Shown here: piece after piece, positions 55,798-64,000 of the stretch | How positions within the stretch are numbered: position 1 is the stretch's first letter | How the letters are laid out: every line of letters starts with the position of its first letter | Source: Psychrobium sp. MM17-31 | GTDB lineage: Bacteria; Pseudomonadota; Gammaproteobacteria; Enterobacterales; Psychrobiaceae | Direction: 5' to 3' | Length of the DNA stretch: 64,000 nucleotides | Assembly: GCF_022347785.1 (NCBI RefSeq) | Contig: NZ_JAKRGA010000002.1 | Coordinates: forward strand, 248,001-312,000 | Program-made: the position numbers and the translations under genes | Notes under the pieces: generated by a model | What the model saw: only the letters and a program-made list of their open reading frames with translations | Databases searched by the model: none | What the model was told of the DNA's origin: nothing

Positions 55798-58527
55798 ATG
55801 AAAAAATTAAGCATGGTCATGTTGGGAGTTTTAGGATTAAGTGGCTGCATGGCTACAACACCATCCCAGCAAATAGACAACACGATATTCACGCAACCAA
55901 GCGCTGATTTTTCTGCTCACTGGTTGACGCCAAACTTAATGTTATTACCCCAAAGTAACGCGACAACCACCGTCTTGTATGTCGGTGGCGATACGCCACA
56001 GCGCATTAAATTATCAACGGCAACATTACCTGAAGCTATTGCCAAACAATTTCCACACCTCAAAGACTTTCAAGCCTATCAATTATCACAATCAGCTGAT
56101 GATATTAAACAGTGGTTAACACAGCCATTAATGGTTAAGCAAAGTTACGAGGGCAAAAGCGCTAGCTTTTCGCAAGTGCAGTTTGGCAATTTACTCGATG
56201 CGCTATACACCCAAGGCAGTAACGATGCTAATGAACTAACAGATCTTGGCGCTACTACGATTGATCACCACACCCAATTTAAGCTGTGGGCACCAACTGC
56301 GCAGCAAGTATCGGTATTGGTTTACGGTAAAGATAAAAGCGCGCCAGCGCAGCAACACGTTATGACATTTGATGATAAGACTGGTGCATGGTCATACAAA
56401 GCTAAAGATGATTTATCTGATCACTACTATCAGTATCAGCTTAATGTGTTTCATCCACAATCTCGACGTGTGGAAACACTGACGATTAGCGATCCCTACT
56501 CGCTTAGCTTATCCACCAATAGTCAGCTATCACAGGTTGTCGATCTCAATGATGCGAGCACCAAACCAAAAGGCTGGGATAACCAACCCGATGTCAAGGT
56601 TAACAATTCACTGGATAACATCTTTTACGAGACGCATATTCGCGATTTCAGTGCTAGCGATAAAACCGTGCCTGTTAATCTCAGAGGGAAATACGCCGCC
56701 TTTTCGCAAAAAAATAGCGATGGTATTAACCACCTAAAATCGCTAAAAGAAGCTGGGATTAATACAGTACATCTACTCCCGGCGTTTGATATCGGCACCG
56801 TTAACGAAAATCACGATACCGTATTAACACTAGACTCTTCGATGAAAGAGTTATGCCAGCAAGTAACTTCGCTGAAGCAATGTAAAGAAAGCAATCAGAC
56901 GCAATCCATCCGTGATCATTTATCACAACAAGCAGCAACCAGTGACAATCAACAAGCTGTGGTGAGCGCTATGCGTCAACTTGATAACTATAACTGGGGC
57001 TACGACCCCTATCACTACGCCGTACCAGAAGGCAGCTATGCCCAAGATCCTGACGGCAGTGCGCGTATCGTTGAGTTTCGTGAAATGGTGATGAATCTGC
57101 ACGAGCTTGGCTTTCGTGTCGTGATGGATGTGGTCTATAACCACACTCACCAAGCAGGCCTTTCTGGTACTGCCGTGTTAGATAAAATAGTGCCTAATTA
57201 TTATCACCGCCTCGATCCTATTACTGGCAAAATAGCGCAATCAACCTGCTGCGATAACACCGCCACCGAGCGCGCGATGATGGACAAACTAATGGTGGAT
57301 ACCTTAGTGGTGTGGGCGCGCGATTATAAAATCGATGGTTTTAGATTCGATTTAATGGCTCATCAACCCAAAGATGCCATGCTGCGCGCACGCGATGCAG
57401 TTCACGCCGTTGATAGCGACAACTACTTCTACGGCGAAGGTTGGAACTTTGGTGAAGTTGCTAATAATCAGCGTTTCGTGCAAGCAAGCCAATTAGAGCT
57501 TGGCGGCACGCAAATAGGTACCTTTACCGATCGTCTGCGCGATGCCGTACGCGGCGGCGCTTTTAACGCTACCGCACTAGATATTCGCAAAAGCCAAGGT
57601 ATTGGCAGCGGACTGGTGACATCACCGAATGAATTAACGCAAACGCCAAATCGCGATGATTACCGTCACAAGATGGCTCAACTACGCATTGGCCTCGCGG
57701 GTAATTTACGTCACTTTCCTTTAGAAAACGCCAAAGGTGAACAAGTAACAGGGGAAATGATTCCTTACGGTGGCCAACCAACAGGCTATGCGCTGCATCC
57801 TGCCGATACCATTAACTATGTGTCGAAACACGATAATCAAACGCTATGGGACAACAACCAATACCGCTTGCCATATGATATGAGCACAGAAGATCGCGTG
57901 CGTATTCACAATCAGAGTCTGTCTTATGCTGTACTTGCACAGGGCATTCCGTTTATTCACATGGGCAGTGAGTTATTACGCTCAAAATCATTCCTTCGCG
58001 ACAGCTATGATTACGGCGACTGGTTTAACAAAGTCGATTTCAGCAAGCAAAGTAATAACTACAATGTTGGCTTACCGCCAGCTGAGAAAGACGTCGCCAA
58101 TTGGCAGTTAATCAAAACCCTAATCGCTAACAACGAAGGACGAGATACACCACAACCAAAAGATATCGCTTTTGCCGATAGTGTGTTTAAAGAGTTCATA
58201 AAAATTCGCATGACTAACCCGATCTTCAGACTGCAAACAGCCGATGAAATCATCAAGCAAGTGCGCTTTTTAAATACCGGAATAGATCAGCAAGATGGCA
58301 TTATCGCGATGCAAATTAATGCAGCGCCAAATACAGAGCAGCAGTCAGTTGTCGTTATCTTTAACAGCAACGAAAGTGAGCAGTCACTGTCATTTAAAGA
58401 TGCAGATAAATTCAAGTTACACCCAGTACAACAACAAGGTGCCGATAAGACGTTGCGCAGTACTAGTGCCAAGAAAAACAGTTTAACTGTCCCTGCACTG
58501 TCAACTGTGGTCTTTGTTAAAAAGTAA
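55798..58527 (+). CDS. pulA: Pullulanase-type alpha-1,6-glucosidase lipoprotein
   Basis: A 909-residue glycoside hydrolase family 13 enzyme that cleaves alpha-1,6 branch points. It begins with a lipoprotein signal (LSGC, near residue 16). An N-terminal pullulanase-specific region (about 20-155) is followed by a CBM48-like domain (FKLWAPTAQQVSVLVYG, near 162-178). The GH13 barrel (about 270-760) holds nucleophile GFRFDLMAHQ (near 513), acid/base YGEGWNFG (near 542) and SKHDNQTLWD (near 677). A C-terminal beta domain completes it. I chose the ATG at 55798 with AAGGG upstream. A terminator follows. It would digest starch or glycogen fragments at the cell surface. Confidence 0.93.
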   Translation: MKKLSMVMLGVLGLSGCMATTPSQQIDNTIFTQPSADFSAHWLTPNLMLLPQSNATTTVLYVGGDTPQRIKLSTATLPEAIAKQFPHLKDFQAYQLSQSADDIKQWLTQPLMVKQSYEGKSASFSQVQFGNLLDALYTQGSNDANELTDLGATTIDHHTQFKLWAPTAQQVSVLVYGKDKSAPAQQHVMTFDDKTGAWSYKAKDDLSDHYYQYQLNVFHPQSRRVETLTISDPYSLSLSTNSQLSQVVDLNDASTKPKGWDNQPDVKVNNSLDNIFYETHIRDFSASDKTVPVNLRGKYAAFSQKNSDGINHLKSLKEAGINTVHLLPAFDIGTVNENHDTVLTLDSSMKELCQQVTSLKQCKESNQTQSIRDHLSQQAATSDNQQAVVSAMRQLDNYNWGYDPYHYAVPEGSYAQDPDGSARIVEFREMVMNLHELGFRVVMDVVYNHTHQAGLSGTAVLDKIVPNYYHRLDPITGKIAQSTCCDNTATERAMMDKLMVDTLVVWARDYKIDGFRFDLMAHQPKDAMLRARDAVHAVDSDNYFYGEGWNFGEVANNQRFVQASQLELGGTQIGTFTDRLRDAVRGGAFNATALDIRKSQGIGSGLVTSPNELTQTPNRDDYRHKMAQLRIGLAGNLRHFPLENAKGEQVTGEMIPYGGQPTGYALHPADTINYVSKHDNQTLWDNNQYRLPYDMSTEDRVRIHNQSLSYAVLAQGIPFIHMGSELLRSKSFLRDSYDYGDWFNKVDFSKQSNNYNVGLPPAEKDVANWQLIKTLIANNEGRDTPQPKDIAFADSVFKEFIKIRMTNPIFRLQTADEIIKQVRFLNTGIDQQDGIIAMQINAAPNTEQQSVVVIFNSNESEQSLSFKDADKFKLHPVQQQGADKTLRSTSAKKNSLTVPALSTVVFVKK

Positions 58528-58541
58528 TGACTAACAAACAC

Positions 58542-58572
58542 AAAAAGAGCGACGATTAAGTCGCTCTTTTTA
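58542..58572. terminator. Bidirectional terminator after pulA
   Basis: The stem AAAAAGAGCGAC / GTCGCTCTTTTT (6-base loop) is flanked by A and T runs and sits between the convergent pulA and ohrR genes. It can serve both strands. Confidence 0.93.
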
Positions 58573-58592
58573 TTTCAAATCTCACCTAATAA

Positions 58593-59027
58593 TTATTGAG
58601 ACAAGGTTGCCGTCAATTGCTGTAATTGCTCTTTCAGGCTAATTAATGCCTCGACATCTCCCTGCGCGTTACACAGCATTTCTTGGCGCATTGTCAGTGC
58701 ATCTTGTTCTAGTGCTTGACCTTGCGACGTTAAAAACACTTCCACTACTCGCTCGTCATCGCTGTTGCGCTTGCGACTGACTAATTCATTAGCCTCTAAA
58801 CGTTTTAACAGCGGTGTTAACGTGCCGGAGTCTAAAGACAATCGTTCGCCAAGGGTTTTAACGTTAGTCACACCATATTGCCAAAGAGATAGCATCACAA
58901 CGTATTGTGGATAAGTAAGTCCCAACTTTTTAAGATGAGGTTGATATGTCTTAGTCATTGCTCTACTTGCATTATAAAGTGCAAAACACAGCTGATTTTC
59001 CAAGGCTAATTCTGGATGATTTGCCAT
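58593..59027 (-). CDS. ohrR: MarR-family peroxide-sensing regulator OhrR
   Basis: The 144-residue winged-helix protein carries the reactive cysteine C14 in ENQLCFALY, the hallmark of OhrR sensors that lose DNA binding when oxidised by organic hydroperoxides. The wing and recognition helix follow (LSLDSGTLTPLLKRLEAN). It follows the glutathione peroxidase gene by 17 bases in one operon. In most OhrR operons the target is an ohr gene; here it is a peroxidase of different type. Confidence 0.92.
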   Translation of the reverse strand: MANHPELALENQLCFALYNASRAMTKTYQPHLKKLGLTYPQYVVMLSLWQYGVTNVKTLGERLSLDSGTLTPLLKRLEANELVSRKRNSDDERVVEVFLTSQGQALEQDALTMRQEMLCNAQGDVEALISLKEQLQQLTATLSQ

Positions 59028-59044
59028 ATCTATAGTCGCTTTAA

Positions 59045-59527
59045 TTACAGTAATTTTTCGATATCGGCAGCAATGGCTTCTGGTTTAGTCGTTGGCGCAT
59101 AACGCTTTAATACCTTGCCATTTTTACCGACTAAAAACTTAGTGAAGTTCCATTTGATACGTTTAGAACCCAAGATGCCGCGGGCGTTATCTTTAAGGTA
59201 GTTATATAACGGCGCAGCATTGTCGCCATTGACTTCGATTTTTTCAAACAATGGAAAGGTCACGCCAAAGTTAAGCTCACAAAATTGTGAAATTTCGTCG
59301 CTATCACCTTTTTCTTGCTCACCAAATTGATTACAAGGAAAACCAAGTACCGCCAACCCTTGATCTTTATGGGCTTTATAAAGGCTTTCTAAACCAGCAT
59401 ATTGCTTAGTAAAACCACATTGACTTGCCGTATTAACAACTAAAACAACTTGCCCTTCATATTGAGAAAGCGACACTTGCTCGCCGGTAATAGTATTAAC
59501 TGAAAACTCGTGAATTGATTGGCTCAT
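59045..59527 (-). CDS. Glutathione peroxidase family protein
   Basis: A 160-residue thioredoxin-fold peroxidase. The catalytic cysteine C37 is in NTASQCGFTKQY (the position of selenocysteine in animal enzymes), with the conserved glutamine in FPCNQFGEQE (near 70-79) and tryptophan in KWNFTKFLV (near 130). It detoxifies hydroperoxides, with thioredoxin or glutathione as donor. It is the first gene of the gpx-ohrR operon. A MarR-type palindrome lies upstream. Confidence 0.94.
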   Translation of the reverse strand: MSQSIHEFSVNTITGEQVSLSQYEGQVVLVVNTASQCGFTKQYAGLESLYKAHKDQGLAVLGFPCNQFGEQEKGDSDEISQFCELNFGVTFPLFEKIEVNGDNAAPLYNYLKDNARGILGSKRIKWNFTKFLVGKNGKVLKRYAPTTKPEAIAADIEKLL

Positions 59528-59547
59528 AATAGTTACCTAATTTTAAT

Positions 59548-59568
59548 ACGCCACCAAAAGGGTGGCGT
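59548..59568 (-). terminator. Hairpin downstream of hmp / upstream of gpx
   Basis: ACGCCACC and GGTGGCGT (perfect eight-base arms, five-base loop). On the minus strand the following bases are AT-rich but not a clean T-run. It may end hmp transcription or lie in the gpx leader. Confidence 0.5.
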
Positions 59569-59599
59569 TAATTTGATAACCAGCATCATATCAAAAAAT

Positions 59600-59615
59600 A
59601 AATTGTTCACAATTT
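59600..59615. promoter_or_regulatory. Putative OhrR operator of the gpx-ohrR operon
   Basis: AAATTGT-TC-ACAATTT is a perfect seven-base inverted repeat 73-88 bases upstream of the gpx start. AT-rich ATTGT/ACAAT palindromes are typical of OhrR/MarR sites. Binding by the adjacent OhrR is inferred. Confidence 0.55.
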
Positions 59616-59645
59616 AATTTTTAGCAATATAATTAACAATGTGAT

Positions 59646-60833
59646 CTACAACGATTCATGTGGGCCAAATACTTCATAATGAATGCGTGATTCATCAACG
59701 CCTTTTGCCATTAATTCTTGCTTAGCAAATTGCATAAAGCCAACAGGTCCACATAAATAAAAATGGCCATCATTAATCGGCAACGCCCTCACTTCAAAGT
59801 GCATAAAACCACTAGCGATATGGCTATCACTCTGCGCGCCAGATTGATACCAAACCTTATAGTCCCAACCATGTTCATCACAAATTTCTTTATTTTGCTT
59901 ATTAAACGAGTGTTGCTCGCTATTTTCACAGGCGTGATAAAAGCTCACAGGGTGTTGGTACTTTGTCTTGGCTAAGGTTTCTAACATCGATTGCATTGGT
60001 GTTATACCAACACCAGCAGAAAGTAAAACAACTGGCGATTGACGATCGACAAAATAGAAATCGCCGGCGGGAGGATATAAATCAATAACATCACCTACTT
60101 CAATGTGCTCATGTAAATAATTAGACACCAAACCTTGTGGGGTATCGCCGCCGAGTTCGCGTTTTACACTAATTCGATAATTACTATCATTGGCCGCTTG
60201 AGAAATTGAATATTGGCGAATTTCTCGATATTCACTCTGCTGCGGTTTAACTTCTAATCCTAAATATTGTCCGCTTTCATAGCTCAATACTGCACCACCA
60301 TCAACAGGCTCGAATACAAAGCTAGTGACTAGTTTCGATTCTATTTGTTTTGCCACAACCTTAAATTTACGTCGCCCTTGCCAACCGCCATTAGCGACTT
60401 TACGTTCTTGATATAACTCCCCTTCACGACCAATAAAGATGCTAGATAATAAACCGTAAGCCGCTGTCCACGCCTCTTCAACTTCAGCAGTGAATGCTTC
60501 AGGTGCAAGTTCTCGCAATGTTTCAATTAAATGGTGCCCCACAATTTGATAATGCGCAGGTCGAATATTAAAACTGGTATGCTTTTGCGCAATACGCTCC
60601 ACGGCCCCTGTTAGCTGAGGCAAATCCTCAATAAACTTGGCATAAGCAGCAATAGCTTCAAACAAAGCGAACTGCTGTCGACCTGTAGCCTGATTAGTAA
60701 GATTGAAAATGTGTTTTACTTCTGGGTTTTCACGAAACATCCGTGTGTAAAAATGTTCCGTTAACCCACGTCCAGCATCTTCCAGTAACGGAATAGTACT
60801 TTTGATGATTGGGATATGACGTTCTTCTAGCAT
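59646..60833 (-). CDS. hmp: Flavohemoprotein, nitric oxide dioxygenase
   Basis: Hmp oxidises nitric oxide to nitrate with NAD(P)H and O2. The 395-residue protein has a globin domain (about 1-138, proximal heme histidine near 85 in IRPAHYQIVG), an FAD-binding domain (YREIRQYSIS near 204) and an NAD-binding domain (SAGVGITPMQSML near 270 and the closing VFGPHE). I use the ATG at 60833 with GGAG upstream; an in-frame TTG at 60845 would destroy this site. It follows nnrS by 114 bases with no terminator seen, so it probably shares the NorR-controlled transcript. A local promoter in the gap cannot be excluded. Confidence 0.95.
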   Translation of the reverse strand: MLEERHIPIIKSTIPLLEDAGRGLTEHFYTRMFRENPEVKHIFNLTNQATGRQQFALFEAIAAYAKFIEDLPQLTGAVERIAQKHTSFNIRPAHYQIVGHHLIETLRELAPEAFTAEVEEAWTAAYGLLSSIFIGREGELYQERKVANGGWQGRRKFKVVAKQIESKLVTSFVFEPVDGGAVLSYESGQYLGLEVKPQQSEYREIRQYSISQAANDSNYRISVKRELGGDTPQGLVSNYLHEHIEVGDVIDLYPPAGDFYFVDRQSPVVLLSAGVGITPMQSMLETLAKTKYQHPVSFYHACENSEQHSFNKQNKEICDEHGWDYKVWYQSGAQSDSHIASGFMHFEVRALPINDGHFYLCGPVGFMQFAKQELMAKGVDESRIHYEVFGPHESL

Positions 60834-60947
60834 GTTTGACTCCAATAGCTAAACAATAAACAAGGCGCACCTCTGCCCCTCGCCATTTCGACGAAAGACA
60901 TAACAATGCAATTAAAAAAATTAAAGAGTTAGAAATTCAGGAAAGAA

Positions 60948-62174
60948 TTAAGATTCGTTACGCCACAAGATGGGACTATAGAGCACAAGGAATATTACAC
61001 TGGCGACAACCCACATTGCCGCGCTAATAATCCAGCCCCATAGGTTGTGGTGAGTAATTGCCATAATAACGCGAACAAAAGCTGCTCCCGCCATTAGTGC
61101 ATAAATCAGATTGACCCAACGGCTCGGTTGCAACGCTCTACCAGTATGTCCGAGCGATACGCGGCTCATCATTGAAAAAATCATCAAACCAATCGCGCCA
61201 ATCGTAATCAAATGTAAGGCATCGCTAAACATTAAGCCATCAAGGTGATAGCTCAGACCGATAGCAATTAAACCAAGCCCCATCAATAAATAAGACAAAT
61301 GTAATGACCACAGCAGTGGGATCTTAAAAGTCACGGCTGATTTCCAAAAACTCAAGCGCCACAAATGTAAAGCACCACCTAACATCATGATGGCAGCAGG
61401 CGTAAATGGTAACTCTACAAACCCACTGATGAAAAATATCAATACGCCGATAACTGATACACTAGCTACTAGTGGTGTTAACCAACTTGGCGATTGTGGT
61501 GCAGGAACTCTGGCGCCAGAAGCTGTGAAAAATGGAATTACGCGTCCGCCAATCAGTCCCATCAAAATGACAAACATCAAAATAGCTGTGCGCGCGATGT
61601 GCAATGTAACTAGTGGCGACTCAACAAAAAATGGGCTGGTAATTACGGCGATATTAAGCGCGCCTATTACGCTAATAACAGGTATCAACACATAGTTACG
61701 TTTGTTCTCGCTTTTAAAAAGTAACCTTGAGAACCCACCGATGACTATCACCCACCAAATCAACTGAACAACGATAGCTATAGTCAGTGAGGCCTGTGAG
61801 TTAATGTATAAACCAGCTCTTACGGCGAGCCACATAACAACTAATGTCAGCACCCAGCCCTTAGATAAACTTGGTAATTTAGTCCATGTTTGTACCGCGG
61901 TCAGGACAAATCCAACAGCGACGGTGGCAGCAAAACCAAAAATCATTTCATGAACATGCCAGACTGTCGGTGTCATAAACGCATCATCTTGAAAGGTATA
62001 ACCCAAAAAGAAACCAACCCACATCATTAGGCTAAGCGCAGAAGCACCAGCGGCTAGCAAGAAAAATGGTCTGAATGCCAAACTTAGAAAGTCGTGATTA
62101 AGAATCTTATCGAGCCCTTGATGCTGAGGCTTATCACTCGCTAAACGCGGATCCTGCGGTTGTAATACTGCCAT
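60948..62174 (-). CDS. nnrS: NnrS family heme-copper membrane protein
   Basis: A 408-residue inner-membrane protein with about twelve hydrophobic segments. NnrS proteins bind heme and copper and protect cells from nitric oxide stress. Conserved histidines are visible in TVWHVHEMIFGF (near 71-82), ALHLWRLS and DALHLITIGAIGLM. The RPFFLLAAG segment near 35 is typical of the family. It lies two bases after the small membrane protein gene and upstream of hmp. Confidence 0.94.
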   Translation of the reverse strand: MAVLQPQDPRLASDKPQHQGLDKILNHDFLSLAFRPFFLLAAGASALSLMMWVGFFLGYTFQDDAFMTPTVWHVHEMIFGFAATVAVGFVLTAVQTWTKLPSLSKGWVLTLVVMWLAVRAGLYINSQASLTIAIVVQLIWWVIVIGGFSRLLFKSENKRNYVLIPVISVIGALNIAVITSPFFVESPLVTLHIARTAILMFVILMGLIGGRVIPFFTASGARVPAPQSPSWLTPLVASVSVIGVLIFFISGFVELPFTPAAIMMLGGALHLWRLSFWKSAVTFKIPLLWSLHLSYLLMGLGLIAIGLSYHLDGLMFSDALHLITIGAIGLMIFSMMSRVSLGHTGRALQPSRWVNLIYALMAGAAFVRVIMAITHHNLWGWIISAAMWVVASVIFLVLYSPILWRNES

Positions 62175-62176
62175 CT

Positions 62177-62446
62177 TTAAAAAGCCTTATGTCCTAAATT
62201 AAATGCACCGACGCAACGCATAGCATAGCCAAGCTTAAAAATCGCAGCACTGATAATAGTCAATAAATGTGCTGCTACTTCTGCTGCCAAGATTAGAGAT
62301 TGCTCTATGCCATAAGAAACCCAAACGGACGCCAGAAAAAAGCTCAGAGACACCAACATAATTTTGTTAGCAAACTTGATCAATCGCTTGTGTTTATCTT
62401 TCAGAGCAACAACCGATTTAATAGGAATGTCGATAGCGCTAGCCAT
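62177..62446 (-). CDS. Small two-helix membrane protein of the NO-response operon
   Basis: An 89-residue protein starting at the ATG at 62446, with GGAGA eight bases upstream. Two hydrophobic helices (about 30-47 and 52-75) are separated by a short turn and followed by AIFKLGYAMRCVGAF. The C-terminal KLGYAMR pattern recalls small proteins labelled PpyR-like transmembrane regulators, but this is a weak resemblance. It is the first gene of the sigma-54 operon ahead of nnrS. Role in nitric oxide response is inferred from position. Confidence 0.78.
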   Translation of the reverse strand: MASAIDIPIKSVVALKDKHKRLIKFANKIMLVSLSFFLASVWVSYGIEQSLILAAEVAAHLLTIISAAIFKLGYAMRCVGAFNLGHKAF

Positions 62447-62493
62447 TAGGATATCTCCATAAAGTAACTTCAAATACAATTAACGCTTTAATA

Positions 62494-62508
62494 GCAACGC
62501 CAGTGCCA
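62494..62508 (-). promoter_or_regulatory. Sigma-54 promoter of the nnrS-hmp operon
   Basis: Read on the minus strand, TGGCAC-N5-TTGC matches the sigma-54 consensus at every specified base, with GG and GC ten bases apart. It predicts a start of transcription about 12 bases downstream and a leader of roughly 36 bases before the ATG at 62446. The neighbouring gene encodes NorR, a sigma-54 activator. Confidence 0.93.
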
Positions 62509-62561
62509 ACTTTTATAATCACTAATTATCAACAACTTAAATAGACAAAAACAATAATAGA

Positions 62562-62572
62562 GTCATAATGAC
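62562..62572. promoter_or_regulatory. NorR-binding site 1 (GTCA-N3-TGAC)
   Basis: GTCATAATGAC is a perfect inverted repeat that fits the NorR consensus GT-N7-AC. It lies about 55-65 bases upstream of the sigma-54 promoter, a normal distance for an enhancer site. Confidence 0.82.
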
Positions 62573-62586
62573 ACTTTTAATTTAGA

Positions 62587-62597
62587 GTCAATATGAC
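62587..62597. promoter_or_regulatory. NorR-binding site 2 (GTCA-N3-TGAC)
   Basis: GTCAATATGAC, a second perfect inverted repeat, 25 bases from the first. Together they should recruit a NorR hexamer. Confidence 0.82.
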
Positions 62598-62605
62598 TAC
62601 ACTGG

Positions 62606-62616
62606 GTCAAAATGAT
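62606..62616. promoter_or_regulatory. Possible degenerate NorR-binding site 3
   Basis: GTCAAAATGAT differs from the other two sites by its last base. E. coli uses three NorR sites, so a third, weaker site is plausible. It lies 17 bases before the norR start, so binding could also limit norR expression. Confidence 0.45.
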
Positions 62617-62633
62617 TTATCGAATGAACGCTA

Positions 62634-64000
62634 ATGCATCCAATTACCTCTGACTCATTGCTCGCCTTGTCGCTTGATTTAGCAACGAGCCTCACCACTA
62701 AAGATCGCTTTAACAGATTGTTAGCGACGGTGCGAAAAACCATTACTTGCGATGCTGTAGCGCTGCTTTCATTTGATAACGACACCCTGACACCTCTTGT
62801 GCAACAAGGATTAAAAAACGACGTGTTAGGTCGCCGTTTTCACATTGATGAGCACCCGCGCTTTGAAGCCATTTGCCAATCACTACATCCAGTGCGTTTT
62901 AGCGCCACCAGCCCACTGCCGGATCCTTATGACGGATTATTAATTGAGCACGATGGCGATTTGCCAGTGCACGCGTGCATGGGCTTACCACTGTATTTTG
63001 ATCAACAACTTATCGGCGTTCTTACCCTTGATGCTCTCCAGCCAAACGTTTTTGACAATATAGCCAAGCGCACGCTTGAAATTATTTCGGCATTAGCTGC
63101 AGTTAGCCTCAATACCGCAATGACCTTAGACTTGCTAGAAAAGCAAGCAATGCACAACAAACAAGTTGTTGAAACACTTGCCATGCAACCGGGTAATATT
63201 AAGAGCAGTGAAATCATTGGTAATAGCTCAGCAATGATCAAACTAAACAACGAAATACGTCTTGTTGCTCCCTCGCCATTTACCGTACTCATTCAAGGGG
63301 AGACTGGCGTAGGCAAAGAGTTAGTGGCCAGCGCAATACACGCCAATTCATCACGTGCTCAAGCAGCGATAGTGCATGTAAACTGCGCTGCACTGCCGGA
63401 AAATCTAATAGAAAGTGAGTTATTTGGTCACGTTAAAGGTGCCTTTACTGGCGCAGAAAAAAACAGAGCTGGTAAGTTTTCCATTGCCAACGGCGGCACA
63501 TTATTTTTAGATGAGATTGGCGAGCTACCATTAAGTGCACAAAGCAAATTACTGCGTGTATTACAAAACAATGAGATCCAAGCCCTTGGTCAAGACAAAG
63601 TCGAAATTGTCGACGTGCGAATTATAGCTGCCACTAACCGTGACTTGGCTCTAGAAGTGGAAGACGGGCGATTTCGCGCAGACTTGTATCACCGTTTAAG
63701 CGTATTCCCAGTGAGCGTTCCGCCGCTGAGAGATCGTATTGGCGATGTTCACCTATTAGCAGGTTATTTTTGTGAAAAGTTAAAACGAAAACTAGGCTTG
63801 GCGCAAATAGCACTGAGCAGCGACTTTTTAGACGCGCTTGAACAATATCAATGGCCCGGAAATGTCAGGGAATTAGAGCATTTTATAAACCGAGCCACCT
63901 TAAAAGCCAAAGCGCAAAACAAGCCGCCATTTGCAATAAAAATCAATGCGTTAGACGCTGGTGAACTTGTCAATGAACCTATGGTTAGCACCGCAGTTCA
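62634..64000 (+). CDS. norR: Nitric oxide-responsive sigma-54 activator NorR, cut by window edge
   Basis: NorR senses nitric oxide with a mononuclear iron in its GAF domain and activates sigma-54 promoters. The open frame starts at the ATG at 62634 and runs past the right edge (455 complete codons visible). The GAF domain (about 15-165) shows HPRFEAI, PLPDPYDGLL, VHACMGLPL and the TLDAL segment, matching the positions of iron-ligand residues known in NorR. The AAA domain (about 185-415) has Walker A GETGVGKE, the sigma-54 loop GAFTGA and LFLDEIGELP. The C-terminal DNA-binding helix-turn-helix lies beyond the window. It is divergent from the operon it probably controls. Confidence 0.95.
   Translation, partial: MHPITSDSLLALSLDLATSLTTKDRFNRLLATVRKTITCDAVALLSFDNDTLTPLVQQGLKNDVLGRRFHIDEHPRFEAICQSLHPVRFSATSPLPDPYDGLLIEHDGDLPVHACMGLPLYFDQQLIGVLTLDALQPNVFDNIAKRTLEIISALAAVSLNTAMTLDLLEKQAMHNKQVVETLAMQPGNIKSSEIIGNSSAMIKLNNEIRLVAPSPFTVLIQGETGVGKELVASAIHANSSRAQAAIVHVNCAALPENLIESELFGHVKGAFTGAEKNRAGKFSIANGGTLFLDEIGELPLSAQSKLLRVLQNNEIQALGQDKVEIVDVRIIAATNRDLALEVEDGRFRADLYHRLSVFPVSVPPLRDRIGDVHLLAGYFCEKLKRKLGLAQIALSSDFLDALEQYQWPGNVRELEHFINRATLKAKAQNKPPFAIKINALDAGELVNEPMVSTAV

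Noticed and set aside
60834-60947. Second sigma-54 promoter directly upstream of hmp
   Set aside because: A TGGC-like stretch exists but GG and GC do not have the required ten-base spacing and no NorR repeat is near.

Overview
The window looks like chromosomal DNA of a marine gammaproteobacterium of the order Alteromonadales, most plausibly Colwelliaceae/Thalassotalea-like. The evidence is the conserved gammaproteobacterial gene content (ettA, radA, serB, ytjB, deo, prfC, rimI, holD, priC, ybaM, ffs), a DUF3450-TtpC-ExbB-ExbD-TonB-TPR operon typical of Vibrio/Shewanella/Colwellia relatives, a second EF-G, PilZ proteins, and moderate-to-low GC. The genus is an inference.

Layout. 1-3640: an unknown exported protein cut by the left edge, then a two-gene ABC-2 transporter. 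3695-19688: a stretch with the same gene content as the E. coli 99-100 minute region (ettA, radA, serB, ytjB, deoD-deoB-deoC, yjjV, prfC, rimI, holD). Two PilZ (cyclic-di-GMP) genes flank radA. 20017-25100: fusA2, dusC and a DUF885 lipoprotein. 25179-30136: six tightly coupled genes encoding a TonB energy-transduction complex. 30137-30972: a long AT-rich regulatory gap. 30973-36502: dinG, a TSUP permease, priC, ybaM, an M19 dipeptidase, the signal recognition particle RNA (ffs, minus strand) and a ComEA-like protein. 36586-45448: a LysR regulator divergent from hppD, a 263-bp MITE-like element flanked by TA, a two-receiver diguanylate cyclase, rsuA, a FabH-like synthase, and an RDD/VWA/MoxR group. 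45686-51915: cysK; an ACT-EIIA-like-YffB-DapE-M15-small membrane protein operon; an M49-like metallopeptidase lipoprotein. 52010-55624: an AT-rich accessory block of poorly known secreted proteins and an FGE-sulfatase-domain protein. 55798-59527: a pullulanase lipoprotein and a gpx-ohrR peroxide operon. 59646-64000: a nitric-oxide defence locus (hmp, nnrS, a small membrane protein) divergent from norR, which runs off the right edge.

The clearest regulatory logic is at the right end. A consensus-matching sigma-54 promoter and at least two GTCA-N3-TGAC inverted repeats lie between norR and the small membrane protein-nnrS-hmp operon, predicting NorR-dependent induction by nitric oxide. Another notable item is a stand-alone EIIA(Glc)-like protein in the dapE operon that lacks the phosphorylatable histidine. 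No CRISPR array, complete prophage, complete insertion sequence or tRNA was seen. The nearest things to an undescribed system are the EIIA-like/ACT pair in the dapE operon and the FGE-domain protein with its secreted neighbours; neither is proven to be a functional unit.
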